This document shows, one piece after another, positions 33,687-41,757 of a stretch of 64,000 nt of DNA (positions are counted from its first letter, which is position 1; the number at the start of each line of letters is the position of its first letter). Position numbers and translations under genes: made by a program. The stretch is from Streptomyces sp. NBC_00569. Its GTDB lineage: Bacteria > Actinomycetota > Actinomycetes > Streptomycetales > Streptomycetaceae. Location: positions 8,177,001 through 8,241,000 of the forward strand of contig NZ_CP107783.1 of NCBI RefSeq assembly GCF_036345255.1. Direction: 5' to 3'. The notes under the pieces were generated by a model, which was not told where the DNA came from, searched no databases, and was given only the letters and a program-made list of their open reading frames with translations.

Positions 33687-34118
33687 ATGAACGATCACGG
33701 CCACAGGGACGACCAGGGACAGGGCAGCCCGGACAGGTCGGGCAGCCAGTGGTACGACAACGAGGCCGGGCCCCTGGTCCGCCCCTACGCGATGACCGGC
33801 GGGCGCACCTCACCCGGTCCCAGAGGGGTGCGTTTCGACCTGATCGCACTCGTCAAGCTCGACGACGCCGCGCCCGGCAAGGACGACGACACGGCGCTCG
33901 GTCCCGAGCACCGGGCGCTCATCGAGCTGTGCCGCACCGAGACGCAGTCGGTCGCCGAACTCGCCGCGGGCACCGACCTCCCCGTAGGGGTGGTCAGAGT
34001 GCTCCTGGGCGACCTTCTCGACATGGGTTGCGTCAAGGTCAGCCGGCCCGTGCCGCCCGCTCAGCTACCCGACGAAAAGATCTTGAGGGAAGTCATCGAT
34101 GGCCTCCGAGCACTCTGA
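33687..34118 (+). CDS. cvnC: conservon DUF742 protein CvnC
   Basis: A 143-residue DUF742 protein. The N-terminal third is a hydrophilic, charged tail containing the conserved GPLVRPYAMTGGRT segment. The rest is a winged-helix-like domain (ALIELCRTETQSVAELAAGTDLPVGVVRVLLGDLLDMG). In conservons this protein forms a complex with the other Cvn proteins at the membrane. ATG 33687 was chosen because earlier ATGs are out of frame. The end overlaps cvnD by 20 bases. Confidence 0.9.
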   Translation: MNDHGHRDDQGQGSPDRSGSQWYDNEAGPLVRPYAMTGGRTSPGPRGVRFDLIALVKLDDAAPGKDDDTALGPEHRALIELCRTETQSVAELAAGTDLPVGVVRVLLGDLLDMGCVKVSRPVPPAQLPDEKILREVIDGLRAL

Positions 34119-34704
34119 AGAGACGAACGCCGACAGCTCCGCCCTGGCTCTGAAGATCCTGGTCGCGGGCGGATTCGGCGTGGGCAAGACCACCCTGGTC
34201 GGCGCCGTGAGCGAGATCCGACCGCTGCGCACCGAGGAACTGCTCAGCGAGCTCGGCCAGAACGTGGACGACACCGGAGCCGTGGAGCGCAAGACCACGA
34301 CGACCGTCGCCATGGACTTCGGCCGCATCACCATCCGCTCCGGTCTCTCGCTCTATCTGTTCGGCACGCCGGGCCAGGACCGTTTCTGGTTTCTCTGGGA
34401 CGAACTCTCGCAGGGCGCCCTGGGCGCCGTCGTCCTCGCGGACACCCGCCGGCTGGAGGACAGCTTTCCCGCCGTGGACTACTTCGAGCATCGCCGCATC
34501 CCGTTCGTGGTGGCGGTCAACTGCTTCACGAACGCGCGTGCTTACGGTGCCCTCGAGGTGTCGCGTGCCCTCGACCTCGACCGCGGGACCCCCGTCGTGC
34601 TGTGCGACGCCCGCGACCGCGACTCGGGGAAGGAGGTGCTGATCCGGCTCGTCGAGTACGCCGGGCGGATGCACACCGCCCGGCTCCTCGACTCCGTGGG
34701 CTGA
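34099..34704 (+). CDS. cvnD: conservon small GTPase CvnD
   Basis: A 201-residue Ras-like GTPase of the conservon/MglA-like type. G1 P-loop GGFGVGKTTL (about residues 24-33), G3 region FGTPGQDRFWF, and G4 replaced by VNCFTNA instead of NKxD, a usual feature of this subfamily. It overlaps cvnC by 20 bases, which supports translational coupling and a four-protein stoichiometric complex. In S. coelicolor conservons act like a G-protein-coupled signalling switch controlling development and metabolism. No cvnE or P450 gene follows. Confidence 0.93.
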   Translation: MASEHSEETNADSSALALKILVAGGFGVGKTTLVGAVSEIRPLRTEELLSELGQNVDDTGAVERKTTTTVAMDFGRITIRSGLSLYLFGTPGQDRFWFLWDELSQGALGAVVLADTRRLEDSFPAVDYFEHRRIPFVVAVNCFTNARAYGALEVSRALDLDRGTPVVLCDARDRDSGKEVLIRLVEYAGRMHTARLLDSVG

Positions 34705-34716
34705 GGTGCGACGCCG

Positions 34717-35145
34717 TCAGTCGGTGAGCCCCGCGAGGGCCACGACCTTCTCGATCCGCACGCGCACCAGGAGCTCGCCGGGCACGCCGTTGCGCTCGCC
34801 GAACTCCTGGGCGCGGTCCTCGCCCATGTAGCGCGCGCCGATCCTCGTGGCGGACTCCCGCAACTGCCCGAGGTCCTCGACGAGTTCGGCACGGCCCTCG
34901 ATCACGGTGAAGGAGAACGGCGGCCGGTCGTCTTCCACGCACAGGGCCACCCGGTTGTCCCGGGCGAGATTGCGGCCCTTCACGGTGTCCTTGCCGGTGT
35001 TGAACAGGAGATCCTCGCCGTCGAGGACGAACCAGACAGGCGCGATGTGCGGGCTGCCGTCGGCCCGCACGGTGGACAGCTTGGCGGTACGGGTCCCCTC
35101 GGAGACGAACGCCCGCCATTCCTCATCGGTCATCTTGTGTGCCAT
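34717..35145 (-). CDS. PPOX-class flavin/F420-dependent oxidoreductase
   Basis: A 142-residue split-barrel protein of the pyridoxamine 5'-phosphate oxidase-like, F420- or flavin-dependent class. Its start MAHKMTDEEWRAFVSEGTRTAKLSTVRADGSPHI is family-typical: AKLSTVRADGSPHIAPVWF is the first barrel strand pair, and LLFNTGKDTVKGRNLARD the cofactor-phosphate region. The substrate is unknown. The start at 35145 was set by the family N-terminus. It faces cvnD (stop to stop 12 bases) and is divergent from the second roadblock gene. Confidence 0.88.
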   Translation of the reverse strand: MAHKMTDEEWRAFVSEGTRTAKLSTVRADGSPHIAPVWFVLDGEDLLFNTGKDTVKGRNLARDNRVALCVEDDRPPFSFTVIEGRAELVEDLGQLRESATRIGARYMGEDRAQEFGERNGVPGELLVRVRIEKVVALAGLTD

Positions 35146-35241
35146 GGGGTCATCCTGCTTGCCGAGATGCCGGGCGTGGGGAAGGCTGGCGAGACAGATC
35201 CTCCGGGTAGGGGAGCGATAGGGAATGGGGGAGTCGGGATC

Positions 35242-35640
35242 ATGGCGGACAACGAGGGGCTCGGCTGGCTGCTGGACGACCTGACAGAGCGTGTCGAACA
35301 TGTACGCCACGCTCTCGTCCTGTCCAACGACGGTCTGGTCACCGGAGCGAGCAGCGACCTCATGCGGGAGGACGCCGAGCATCTGGCGGCCGTGTCGTCC
35401 GGATTGCACAGCCTGGCCAAGGGATCCGGGCGGCACTTCGGTGCCGGCGGCGTCCGGCAGACGATGGTCGAGTTCGACGACGCCGTACTCTTCGTGACGG
35501 CCGCGGGTGACGGCAGCTGCCTGTGCGTCCTCAGCTCGGCCGAGGCCGACATCGGCCAGGTCGCCTACGAGATGACACTGCTCGTCAATCGGGTCGGCGA
35601 GCACCTCGGTGTGGGAGCCCGCCGAGCAGAAGGCTCCTGA
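35242..35640 (+). CDS. orphan roadblock/LC7 protein, paralogue of CvnB
   Basis: A 132-residue roadblock protein very similar to CvnB 2 kb upstream: both share W-LLDDL, VLSNDGL, REDAEHLAAV, HSLAKG-GRHFGAGGVRQTMVE and AAGDGSCL by eye, roughly two thirds identity. It lacks its own cvnA, cvnC or cvnD neighbours; upstream is a divergent PPOX gene. It probably can interact with CvnD or another GTPase, as a duplicated or competing subunit (inference). The ATG at 35242 follows GGGGGAG. Confidence 0.88.
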   Translation: MADNEGLGWLLDDLTERVEHVRHALVLSNDGLVTGASSDLMREDAEHLAAVSSGLHSLAKGSGRHFGAGGVRQTMVEFDDAVLFVTAAGDGSCLCVLSSAEADIGQVAYEMTLLVNRVGEHLGVGARRAEGS

Positions 35641-35667
35641 CCTGCACAAACGTCGAGCCAGTCGGAG

Positions 35668-35676
35668 TTATCCACA
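35668..35676 (+). promoter_or_regulatory. perfect DnaA box (TTATCCACA)
   Basis: TTATCCACA matches the E. coli DnaA-box consensus exactly and lies in the 110-base gap before the DUF6397-like gene, 75 bases upstream of its ATG. Streptomyces boxes usually read TTGTCCACA. It is a single copy, so it is not an origin. Confidence 0.5.
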
Positions 35677-35750
35677 GGCTCAGCGGCGCGGGAGGGATCC
35701 GGGCTACGGTTTTTCCCGGGAGCGATCACGACTCACGGGGGAGATCAGAC

Positions 35751-36737
35751 ATGGGTGGCAACACGATTGCGACACCGGCCACGCGGGTACCCACCGCCTC
35801 GCTCGCCCAGAGCAGGGCGGCTCGCGAGCTGGGTCTGAAACGGGGCGAGTTCGAGCTGGCGGTACGACTCGGACGCGTCCGCACCGTACCGGCTCACGAC
35901 GGCGGGCGCCGCCGTGTGGCCCGCGAGGAGATCGAGCGGGTGCGTGACACCGCGGGCTTCCCGGATTCGCTGCGGGAGCGTGTCCGGGCCGTGGGGACCA
36001 CGGAAGGTGCGGGCCTCATGGACTTCACCACGGCGAGGTTCACCCGGCTAGCCCGCGCGGGGATGCTGACGCCGGTCCGCTTCTACCTCAATCGCTACCG
36101 GGCTGTGGTCTGGCTCTATCTGGCCGAAGAGCTACGGGAGTTCGCGACGGCAGAGGTCAACGCACCGCTGATGACGGGACGCGCACCCGACCGAATGCGC
36201 GCCCGCCTCGACGCGGGGATCGACCTCCGGCCCCGGAACTGGCGGTCGCGGCACGCGGGCCACCTGCTCGGGCAGAGCACCGACGCATGGGAGCGCGCCG
36301 CCGCCGTCGCATCCCTCCTGGACCCGGGGACGATCCTGGAACTCGTCAAGTGCCCCTACGAGCGCGGCTATCTGAGCAAACTGCGGCCCGAGTCGGCCGG
36401 TCACGGGGCGCCCGACTCGCCATCGGCACGCATCGCCGAGCGGATCATGACAGCGGACGACCCGCACGAGATCAGCCGGCTGAGGGCGAGCCTGCTGCTC
36501 AGCCTGGCGGAGGCGCGACGCCTGAGGCCCGCGCCGCGACCGAACGCGGGCACTTCCGTCGCCGCGGACCAAGAACGGCTCGCGCCGGCCACGTACTCAA
36601 ATGGAGTGGCCCCGCCGGAGCCGGATGTCGAGGCGGCGGGAGTGGCCACCGGGGCGGGCGAGCAGTGTCCGGTCGTGGCCGAGCCACGCCGCCCGTCGCG
36701 CGGACTGCTCGGCTGGCTGCGCCGCAGAGGAGCTTGA
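35751..36737 (+). CDS. DUF6397-like protein with N-terminal helix-turn-helix
   Basis: A 328-residue protein that I assign to DUF6397 from memory. The N-terminal 60 residues (SLAQSRAARELGLKRGEFELAVRLGRVRTV ... RRRVAREEIERV) resemble an excisionase/MerR-type helix-turn-helix. The middle is helical and Arg/Leu-rich and contains the segment RARLDAGIDLRPRNWRSRHAGHLLGQ. The C-terminus is a disordered linker ending in a basic RGLLGWLRRRGA amphipathic helix that could touch the membrane. The ATG at 35751 follows GGGGGAG. Function unknown; a DnaA box lies upstream. Confidence 0.72.
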   Translation: MGGNTIATPATRVPTASLAQSRAARELGLKRGEFELAVRLGRVRTVPAHDGGRRRVAREEIERVRDTAGFPDSLRERVRAVGTTEGAGLMDFTTARFTRLARAGMLTPVRFYLNRYRAVVWLYLAEELREFATAEVNAPLMTGRAPDRMRARLDAGIDLRPRNWRSRHAGHLLGQSTDAWERAAAVASLLDPGTILELVKCPYERGYLSKLRPESAGHGAPDSPSARIAERIMTADDPHEISRLRASLLLSLAEARRLRPAPRPNAGTSVAADQERLAPATYSNGVAPPEPDVEAAGVATGAGEQCPVVAEPRRPSRGLLGWLRRRGA

Positions 36738-36774
36738 ACCGGGCCTGTGGCGGCGGCGGTTCGGGAGGATGGGC

Positions 36775-37323
36775 CTATTCGACGGCGTCGAGACCTGTGG
36801 CGTCGAGGTCGGTGGCGTCCAGATCTGTGGCGTCGAGGTCCTTGGCGTAGTGCTCGATGGCCGGCCGGTACGCGATGAGGTCCGCATCGCCGCTCGTCTC
36901 CGCGAGAACGGTGAGCAACAGCCGCATCCCGTCGTGCGCGCGACCCACGTTGTACAGGGCCATGGCCAGGAACGTCTGCAGGGCGTTGTCCCCCGGGAAC
37001 TCGGTGACGCCGCCGCTCAGCGTGGCGACCGCCTCCGGGTAGCGGCCGAGAGTGCGGTACGTGCTGCCCAGACCGAGCAGAGCGCCACGCCGGTCGTCCG
37101 CAGTCAGACCGGAGCCGGCGAGTGCCCGCACGTAGTACGGAACGGCGTCCGCCTCGAGTCCGAGAGCGTCGTGGACCCAGGCCGTCTGGTACGCGATCTC
37201 GGCGTCGTCGGGGAACCGGGCGGACAGCTCGACCAGCTGCTCGCGGGCCTCCTCGCGCAGGCCGTCCTCGCGCAGCCGCACGGCCCGGGCGAGCGAGGCG
37301 TCCCGGTCGGCGGATCCGGTCAC
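36775..37323 (-). CDS. tetratricopeptide-repeat protein with LDAT pentad tail
   Basis: A 182-residue TPR protein. At least three helical TPR-like pairs can be seen (ARAVRLREDGLREEAREQLVEL, AYQTAWVHDALGLEADAVPYYV, GLGSTYRTLGRYPEAVATL). The last 22 residues consist of repeated LDAT units (KDLDATDLDATDLDAT...) coded by 15-base DNA repeats at 36783-36846. The start is GTG 37323, overlapping the thioesterase stop as GTGA, so the two genes are coupled. TPR domains bind other proteins; the partner is unknown. Confidence 0.85.
   Translation of the reverse strand: MTGSADRDASLARAVRLREDGLREEAREQLVELSARFPDDAEIAYQTAWVHDALGLEADAVPYYVRALAGSGLTADDRRGALLGLGSTYRTLGRYPEAVATLSGGVTEFPGDNALQTFLAMALYNVGRAHDGMRLLLTVLAETSGDADLIAYRPAIEHYAKDLDATDLDATDLDATGLDAVE
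36783..36846. repeat. 15-base degenerate direct repeats at the end of the TPR gene
   Basis: About four units related to GTGGCGTCGAGGTCG encode an LDATD pentad on the minus strand. The unit length keeps the frame, and codons vary between copies, so the peptide is conserved better than the DNA. Confidence 0.85.
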
Positions 37324-38192
37324 TCCCCGAGCTTCCGGAAGAGGCCCTCTTGCACCACGGACACGAGGAGGTGTCCGTCGGCGTCGTAGATCCGGCCGCG
37401 CGCCAGGCCGCGGCCGCCCGTCGCGATCGGGGACTCCTGGTCGTACAGGAACCACTCGTCCGCACGGAAGGGACGGTGGAACCACATGGCGTGGTCGAGC
37501 GAGGCCATGTCGAAACCGCGCTGCCCCCACAGCGGTTCCACGGGGATGCGCACGGCGTCGAGGAGGGTCATGTCGCTCGCGTACGTGAGAGCGCAGGTGT
37601 GCACGAGCGGGTCGTCGCCGAGGGGCCCGACCGCGCGCATCCACACCGCGCTGCGCGGCTCGGCGCTCTCGATGTCCTCGGGTGACCAGCCCAGCCGGTC
37701 CACGTACCGGATGTCGAAGGGCTGGCGCCGCGCCATGAGCTCCAACGTCTCGGGCAGCGCGCCCAGATGGGCTTTGACCTCGTCGGCGATCGTCGGCAGG
37801 GACTCCGGATCGGGAACCTCGCGCGCCGGCGGCAGCTGGTGCTCGAAGCTCCCGTCCTCGGGCTTGTGGAAGGAGGCGGTCAGATTGAAGATCGTGCGGC
37901 CCTGCTGCACGGCGGTGACGCGACGCGTCGTGAACGACCGGCCGTCGCGGACCCGTTCGACCTGGTACACGATGGGCACGCCGGGACGGCCCGGACGCAG
38001 GAAGTACGCGTGCAGCGAGTGCACGGGCCGGTCGCCCTCGGTGGTGCGGCCCGCCGCGACGAGCGCCTGGCCGGCCACCTGGCCGCCGAAGACCCGCTGC
38101 AAAGACTCCTGCGGGCTGCGGCCCCGGAAGATGTTGACCTCGATCTGCTCCAGGTCGAGCAGGTCGACGAGCCGCTCAGCCGGGTTCGTCAT
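37320..38192 (-). CDS. tesB: acyl-CoA thioesterase II (TesB family)
   Basis: A 290-residue double-hotdog thioesterase that hydrolyses acyl-CoA to free acid and CoA. Family hallmarks: an N-terminal RVFGGQVAGQALVAA motif, HSLHAYFLRPG, the catalytic Asp in LDHAMWFHRPF and the C-terminal Gln in VVQEGLFR. The ATG at 38192 follows GGGAG; the frame from 38207 begins within the ribosome binding site. Overlaps the TPR gene by 4 bases. The helicase gene starts further upstream on the same strand with 67 bases between, so the three may form one transcript. Confidence 0.93.
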   Translation of the reverse strand: MTNPAERLVDLLDLEQIEVNIFRGRSPQESLQRVFGGQVAGQALVAAGRTTEGDRPVHSLHAYFLRPGRPGVPIVYQVERVRDGRSFTTRRVTAVQQGRTIFNLTASFHKPEDGSFEHQLPPAREVPDPESLPTIADEVKAHLGALPETLELMARRQPFDIRYVDRLGWSPEDIESAEPRSAVWMRAVGPLGDDPLVHTCALTYASDMTLLDAVRIPVEPLWGQRGFDMASLDHAMWFHRPFRADEWFLYDQESPIATGGRGLARGRIYDADGHLLVSVVQEGLFRKLGE

Positions 38193-38259
38193 GCGTTGTT
38201 CTCCCATCTCTGCGCCGCGCTCCGAGCGCTGCGTCCGGGGTGCGCGACCGGGTCAGGAC

Positions 38260-40773
38260 CTACAGCTGGCCGACATCCGTGACGCGGATGACGGCACGGC
38301 CCTCCGCGTCGGACGCCTCGAGATCGACCTCGGCGCCGATGCCCCAGTCGTGATCGCCGTTCGGATCGGCGAACGTCTGGCGCACCCGCCACAGGCCGTG
38401 CGCGGGGTCCTCCTCGATCCGCAGCAGCTTCGGCCCGCGGGCGTCGGGACCGGTGCCGAGATCTTCGTACTCGTCCCAGTACTTGTCCATGGCCTCGCCC
38501 CAGGCGTCCGCGTCCCAGCCCGCGTCGGCGTCCAGCTCGCCCAGTTCGTCGACGTTGTCGAGGGCGGCCAGCTCGACCCGGCGGAACATGGCGTTGCGGA
38601 CGAGCACACGGAACGCGCGCGCGTTCGCCGTGACCGGCTTGACCTGGTCGGCCTTCTCCTGGGCCTCCTCGGCCGTCATGACCTCGGGGTTGGCGAGCTG
38701 CTCCCACTCGTCGAGAAGGCTGGAGTCGACCTGACGGACCATCTCGCCCAGCCAGGCGATCAGGTCCTCGAGGTCCTCGGACTTGAGGTCGTCGGGGACC
38801 GTGTGCTCAAGCGTCTTGTACGCGCCGGCGAGGTAACGCAGCACGATGCCCTCGGTGCGGGCGAGCTCGTAGAAGGACACGAACTCCGTGAAGGTCATGG
38901 CCCGTTCGTACATGTCACGGATCACGGACTTCGGCGACAGCGGGTGGTCACCCACCCACGGGTGGCTCCTGCGGTACACGTCGTACGCGTGGTAGAGCAG
39001 CTCGTCCAGAGGCTTCGGGTACGTGACCTCCTGGAGCCGCTCCATGCGGTCCTCGTACTCGACGCCGTCGGACTTCATCGCCGCGACGGCCTCACCGCGC
39101 GCCTTGTTCTGCTGGGCGGCGAGGATCTGCCGCGGGTCGTCGAGTGTCGACTCCACGACGGACACCATGTCGAGCGCGTACGACGGCGAGTCCTTGTCGA
39201 GCAGGTCGAAGGAGGCGAGGGCGAACGTCGACAGCGGCTGGTTGAGGGCGAAGTCCTGCTGGAGATCGACCGTCAGGCGCACGATCCGGCCCGTGGGGTC
39301 GGGCTCGTCGAGCTTCTCCACGATGCCGCCGTCGAGGAGCGAGCGGTAGATGGCGATCGCGCGGCGGATGTGCCGCAGCTGCTGCTTGCGCGGCTCGTGG
39401 TTGTCCTCGAGGAGGTGGCGCATGGCGTCGAAGGCGTTGCCGGGGCGGGCGATGACCGCGAGCAGCATCATGTGCGTCACCCGGAAGCGGGACGTCAGCG
39501 GCTCCGGAGCGGAGCCGATCAGCTTCTCGAAGGTGTTCTCGGTCCAGCCGACGAAGCCCTCGGGCGCCTTCTTGCGGACCACCTTGCGGCGCTTCTTCGG
39601 GTCGTCCCCCGCCTTCGAGAGCGCCTTCTCGTTCTCGATGACGTGCTCGGGCGCCTGCGCCACGACGAGGCCCGCCGTGTCGAACCCGGCCCGGCCGGCC
39701 CGGCCCGCGATCTGGTGGAACTCCCGCGCGCGCAGCGTCCGCACCCGCGTCCCGTCGTACTTCGTCAGAGCGGTGAAAAGGACGGTACGGATGGGCACGT
39801 TGACGCCCACGCCCAGCGTGTCCGTACCGCAGATGACCTTCAGGAGGCCGGCCTGCGCGAGCTTCTCGACCAGGCGCCGGTACTTGGGCAGCATGCCCGC
39901 GTGATGCACGCCGATCCCGTGCCGCACGTAGCGCGACAGGTTGCGGCCGAACTTGGTGGTGAAGCGGAAGTTGCCGATCAGGTCGGCGATCTTCTCCTTC
40001 TCCTCGCGCGTGCACATGTTGATGCTCATGAGTGCCTGCGCGCGCTCGACGGCCTGCGCCTGCGTGAAGTGCACGATGTAGACCGGGGCCTGCCGGGTGT
40101 CGAGCAGCTCGGTCAGCGTCTCCGTGAGCGGCGTGAGCCGGTACTCGTAGGACAGGGGAACCGGACGCGTCGCGGAGCTGACCACGGACGTGGGGCGGCC
40201 GGTGCGCCGCGTCAGGTCCTTCTCGAACATGGCGACGTCGCCGAGCGTCGCCGACATGAGGATGAACTGCGCCTGGGGGAGTTCGAGCAGGGGAATCTGC
40301 CAGGCCCAGCCGCGGTCGCCCTCCGCGTAGAAGTGGAACTCGTCCATCACGACCTGGCCGATGTCGGCGCGTGCCCCGTCGCGCAGCGCGATGGACGCGA
40401 GGATCTCGGCGGTGCAGCAGATCACGGGGGCGTCGGCGTTGACCGACGCGTCACCCGTGAGCATGCCGACGTTCTCCGTGCCGAAGAGCTTGCACAGCTC
40501 GAAGAACTTCTCGGAGACCAGCGCCTTGATCGGTGCCGTGTAGAAGGTGACCTCGTCCCGCGCGAGCGCCGCGAAGTGCGCACCGGCGGCGATCATGCTC
40601 TTGCCGGACCCGGTGGGCGTCGAGACGATCACGTTCGCCCCGGACACCACCTCGATCAGCGCCTCCTCCTGGTGGGGATAGAGGGTGATCCCGCGCTCCT
40701 CGGCCCACGACTCGAAAGCCTCGTAGAGGGCGTCGGGGTCGGCGGTCTGCGGCAGCTGATCGATAAGGGTCAC
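38260..40773 (-). CDS. DEAD/DEAH-box (Ski2-like) helicase with DUF3516 C-terminus
   Basis: An 837-residue superfamily 2 helicase. Motif I STPTGSGKS (residues 51-59), Ia PIKALVSEKF, II DEFH in VMDEFHFYAEG, III MSATLGD, V-VI TDTLGVGVNVP and QIAGRAGRAGFD. The C-terminal half corresponds to DUF3516 (from memory), with a helical domain. The Ski2-like layout suggests RNA or structured nucleic-acid unwinding; the actual substrate is not known. The start is GTG 40773 (MTLIDQLPQTADP) preceded by GGGGGC. The upstream extension to 41148 overlaps a divergent gene and was rejected. Confidence 0.88.
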   Translation of the reverse strand: MTLIDQLPQTADPDALYEAFESWAEERGITLYPHQEEALIEVVSGANVIVSTPTGSGKSMIAAGAHFAALARDEVTFYTAPIKALVSEKFFELCKLFGTENVGMLTGDASVNADAPVICCTAEILASIALRDGARADIGQVVMDEFHFYAEGDRGWAWQIPLLELPQAQFILMSATLGDVAMFEKDLTRRTGRPTSVVSSATRPVPLSYEYRLTPLTETLTELLDTRQAPVYIVHFTQAQAVERAQALMSINMCTREEKEKIADLIGNFRFTTKFGRNLSRYVRHGIGVHHAGMLPKYRRLVEKLAQAGLLKVICGTDTLGVGVNVPIRTVLFTALTKYDGTRVRTLRAREFHQIAGRAGRAGFDTAGLVVAQAPEHVIENEKALSKAGDDPKKRRKVVRKKAPEGFVGWTENTFEKLIGSAPEPLTSRFRVTHMMLLAVIARPGNAFDAMRHLLEDNHEPRKQQLRHIRRAIAIYRSLLDGGIVEKLDEPDPTGRIVRLTVDLQQDFALNQPLSTFALASFDLLDKDSPSYALDMVSVVESTLDDPRQILAAQQNKARGEAVAAMKSDGVEYEDRMERLQEVTYPKPLDELLYHAYDVYRRSHPWVGDHPLSPKSVIRDMYERAMTFTEFVSFYELARTEGIVLRYLAGAYKTLEHTVPDDLKSEDLEDLIAWLGEMVRQVDSSLLDEWEQLANPEVMTAEEAQEKADQVKPVTANARAFRVLVRNAMFRRVELAALDNVDELGELDADAGWDADAWGEAMDKYWDEYEDLGTGPDARGPKLLRIEEDPAHGLWRVRQTFADPNGDHDWGIGAEVDLEASDAEGRAVIRVTDVGQL

Positions 40774-40930
40774 GCCCCCATCTTGCCTGGCTTCCGACCC
40801 GATCCGGCAATCGGTTGCCCGTACGAAGATCACGAAAGGTACGCTGTGGCGCCGACGGAGCGTCAGGACGCGGTGGCCCGGGTGGGGACAACTGGGCACC
40901 TGCACAAGTGGAATGGGGCGGAACGCAGCC

Positions 40931-41725
40931 ATGATGGGACCGGCACACTCGCTGTCAGGAGCAGCGGCCTGGCTGGGGGTGGGCGCGGCCGCGGCCGCCG
41001 CCGGGCACCCCATGCCCTGGCCCGTCGTACTCGTCGGGGCACTGATCTGCGCGGGCGCAGCCCTCGCCCCCGACCTGGACCACAAGGCGGCCACCATCTC
41101 GCGGGCCTTCGGCCCAGTGTCGCGCGGCCTGTGCGAGATCGTCGACAAGCTGTCGTACGCGGTCTACAAGGCGACCCGTATGAAGGGCGACCCGCGCCGT
41201 TCCGGCGGACACCGCACCCTCACGCACACCTGGCTGTGGGCGGTCCTCATCGGAGCCGGCGCCTCGGCCGCGGCGATCTTCGGCGGGCGCTGGGCGGTCC
41301 TCGCCCTCCTCTTCGTCCACATGGTGCTCGCCATCGAGGGCCTGTTGTGGCGGGCGGCTCGGGGCTCCAGCAGCGACGTCCTGGTGTGGCTGCTGGCCGG
41401 GACCAGCGCCTGGATACTCGCCGGAATCCTCGACAAGCCGGGCAACGGGTCGGACTGGCTGTTCACGCAGCCCGGCCAGGAGTACCTGTGGCTGGGCCTG
41501 CCCATCGTCCTGGGCGCCCTGGTGCACGACATCGGGGACGCGCTCACGGTCTCCGGCTGCCCGGTCCTGTGGCCCATCCCCATCGGCCGCAAGCGCTGGT
41601 ACCCGATCGGTCCGCCCAAGATGATGCGCTTCCGCGCGGGCAGCTGGGTCGAGCTCAAGGTGCTGATGCCGGTGTTCATGCTGCTCGGCGGAGTGGGGTG
41701 CGCGGCCGCGCTCAACGTCATCTGA
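40931..41725 (+). CDS. membrane-bound metal-dependent hydrolase (YdjM/PF04307 type)
   Basis: A 264-residue polytopic membrane protein with metal-ligand-like motifs: HSLSGAAAW near the start, APDLDHK and HRTLTHT in the first third, and VHDIGDALT further on. Hydrophobic helices surround them. This is the LexA-regulated inner-membrane YdjM family; no LexA box is evident here. The real activity is undetermined. The start is ATG 40931 (or 40934) downstream of GGGGCGG; an in-frame ATG at 40913 would add six residues. Divergent from the helicase and convergent with the ABC exporter genes. Confidence 0.85.
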   Translation: MMGPAHSLSGAAAWLGVGAAAAAAGHPMPWPVVLVGALICAGAALAPDLDHKAATISRAFGPVSRGLCEIVDKLSYAVYKATRMKGDPRRSGGHRTLTHTWLWAVLIGAGASAAAIFGGRWAVLALLFVHMVLAIEGLLWRAARGSSSDVLVWLLAGTSAWILAGILDKPGNGSDWLFTQPGQEYLWLGLPIVLGALVHDIGDALTVSGCPVLWPIPIGRKRWYPIGPPKMMRFRAGSWVELKVLMPVFMLLGGVGCAAALNVI

Positions 41726-41757
41726 GCCGCCGCACACACCCAGCCCCGCCCGGGCGG

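Noticed and set aside
33667..33690. ATGA overlap at the end of cvnB as the cvnC start
   Set aside because: That ATG leads to a stop codon after seven codons; the in-frame start for cvnC is ATG 33687.
27494..35310. A 19-base exact match (TGTCGAACATGTACGCCAC) near 27494 and 35292
   Set aside because: One copy lies at the start of the 98-residue protein gene and the other inside the second roadblock gene, in unrelated reading contexts. The flanks do not match, so I treat it as chance in a GC-biased sequence.
41746..41757. CCGCCCGGGCGG palindrome between convergent genes as a terminator
   Set aside because: It is only 12 bases with no loop or flanking stem, so it does not support a terminator on its own.
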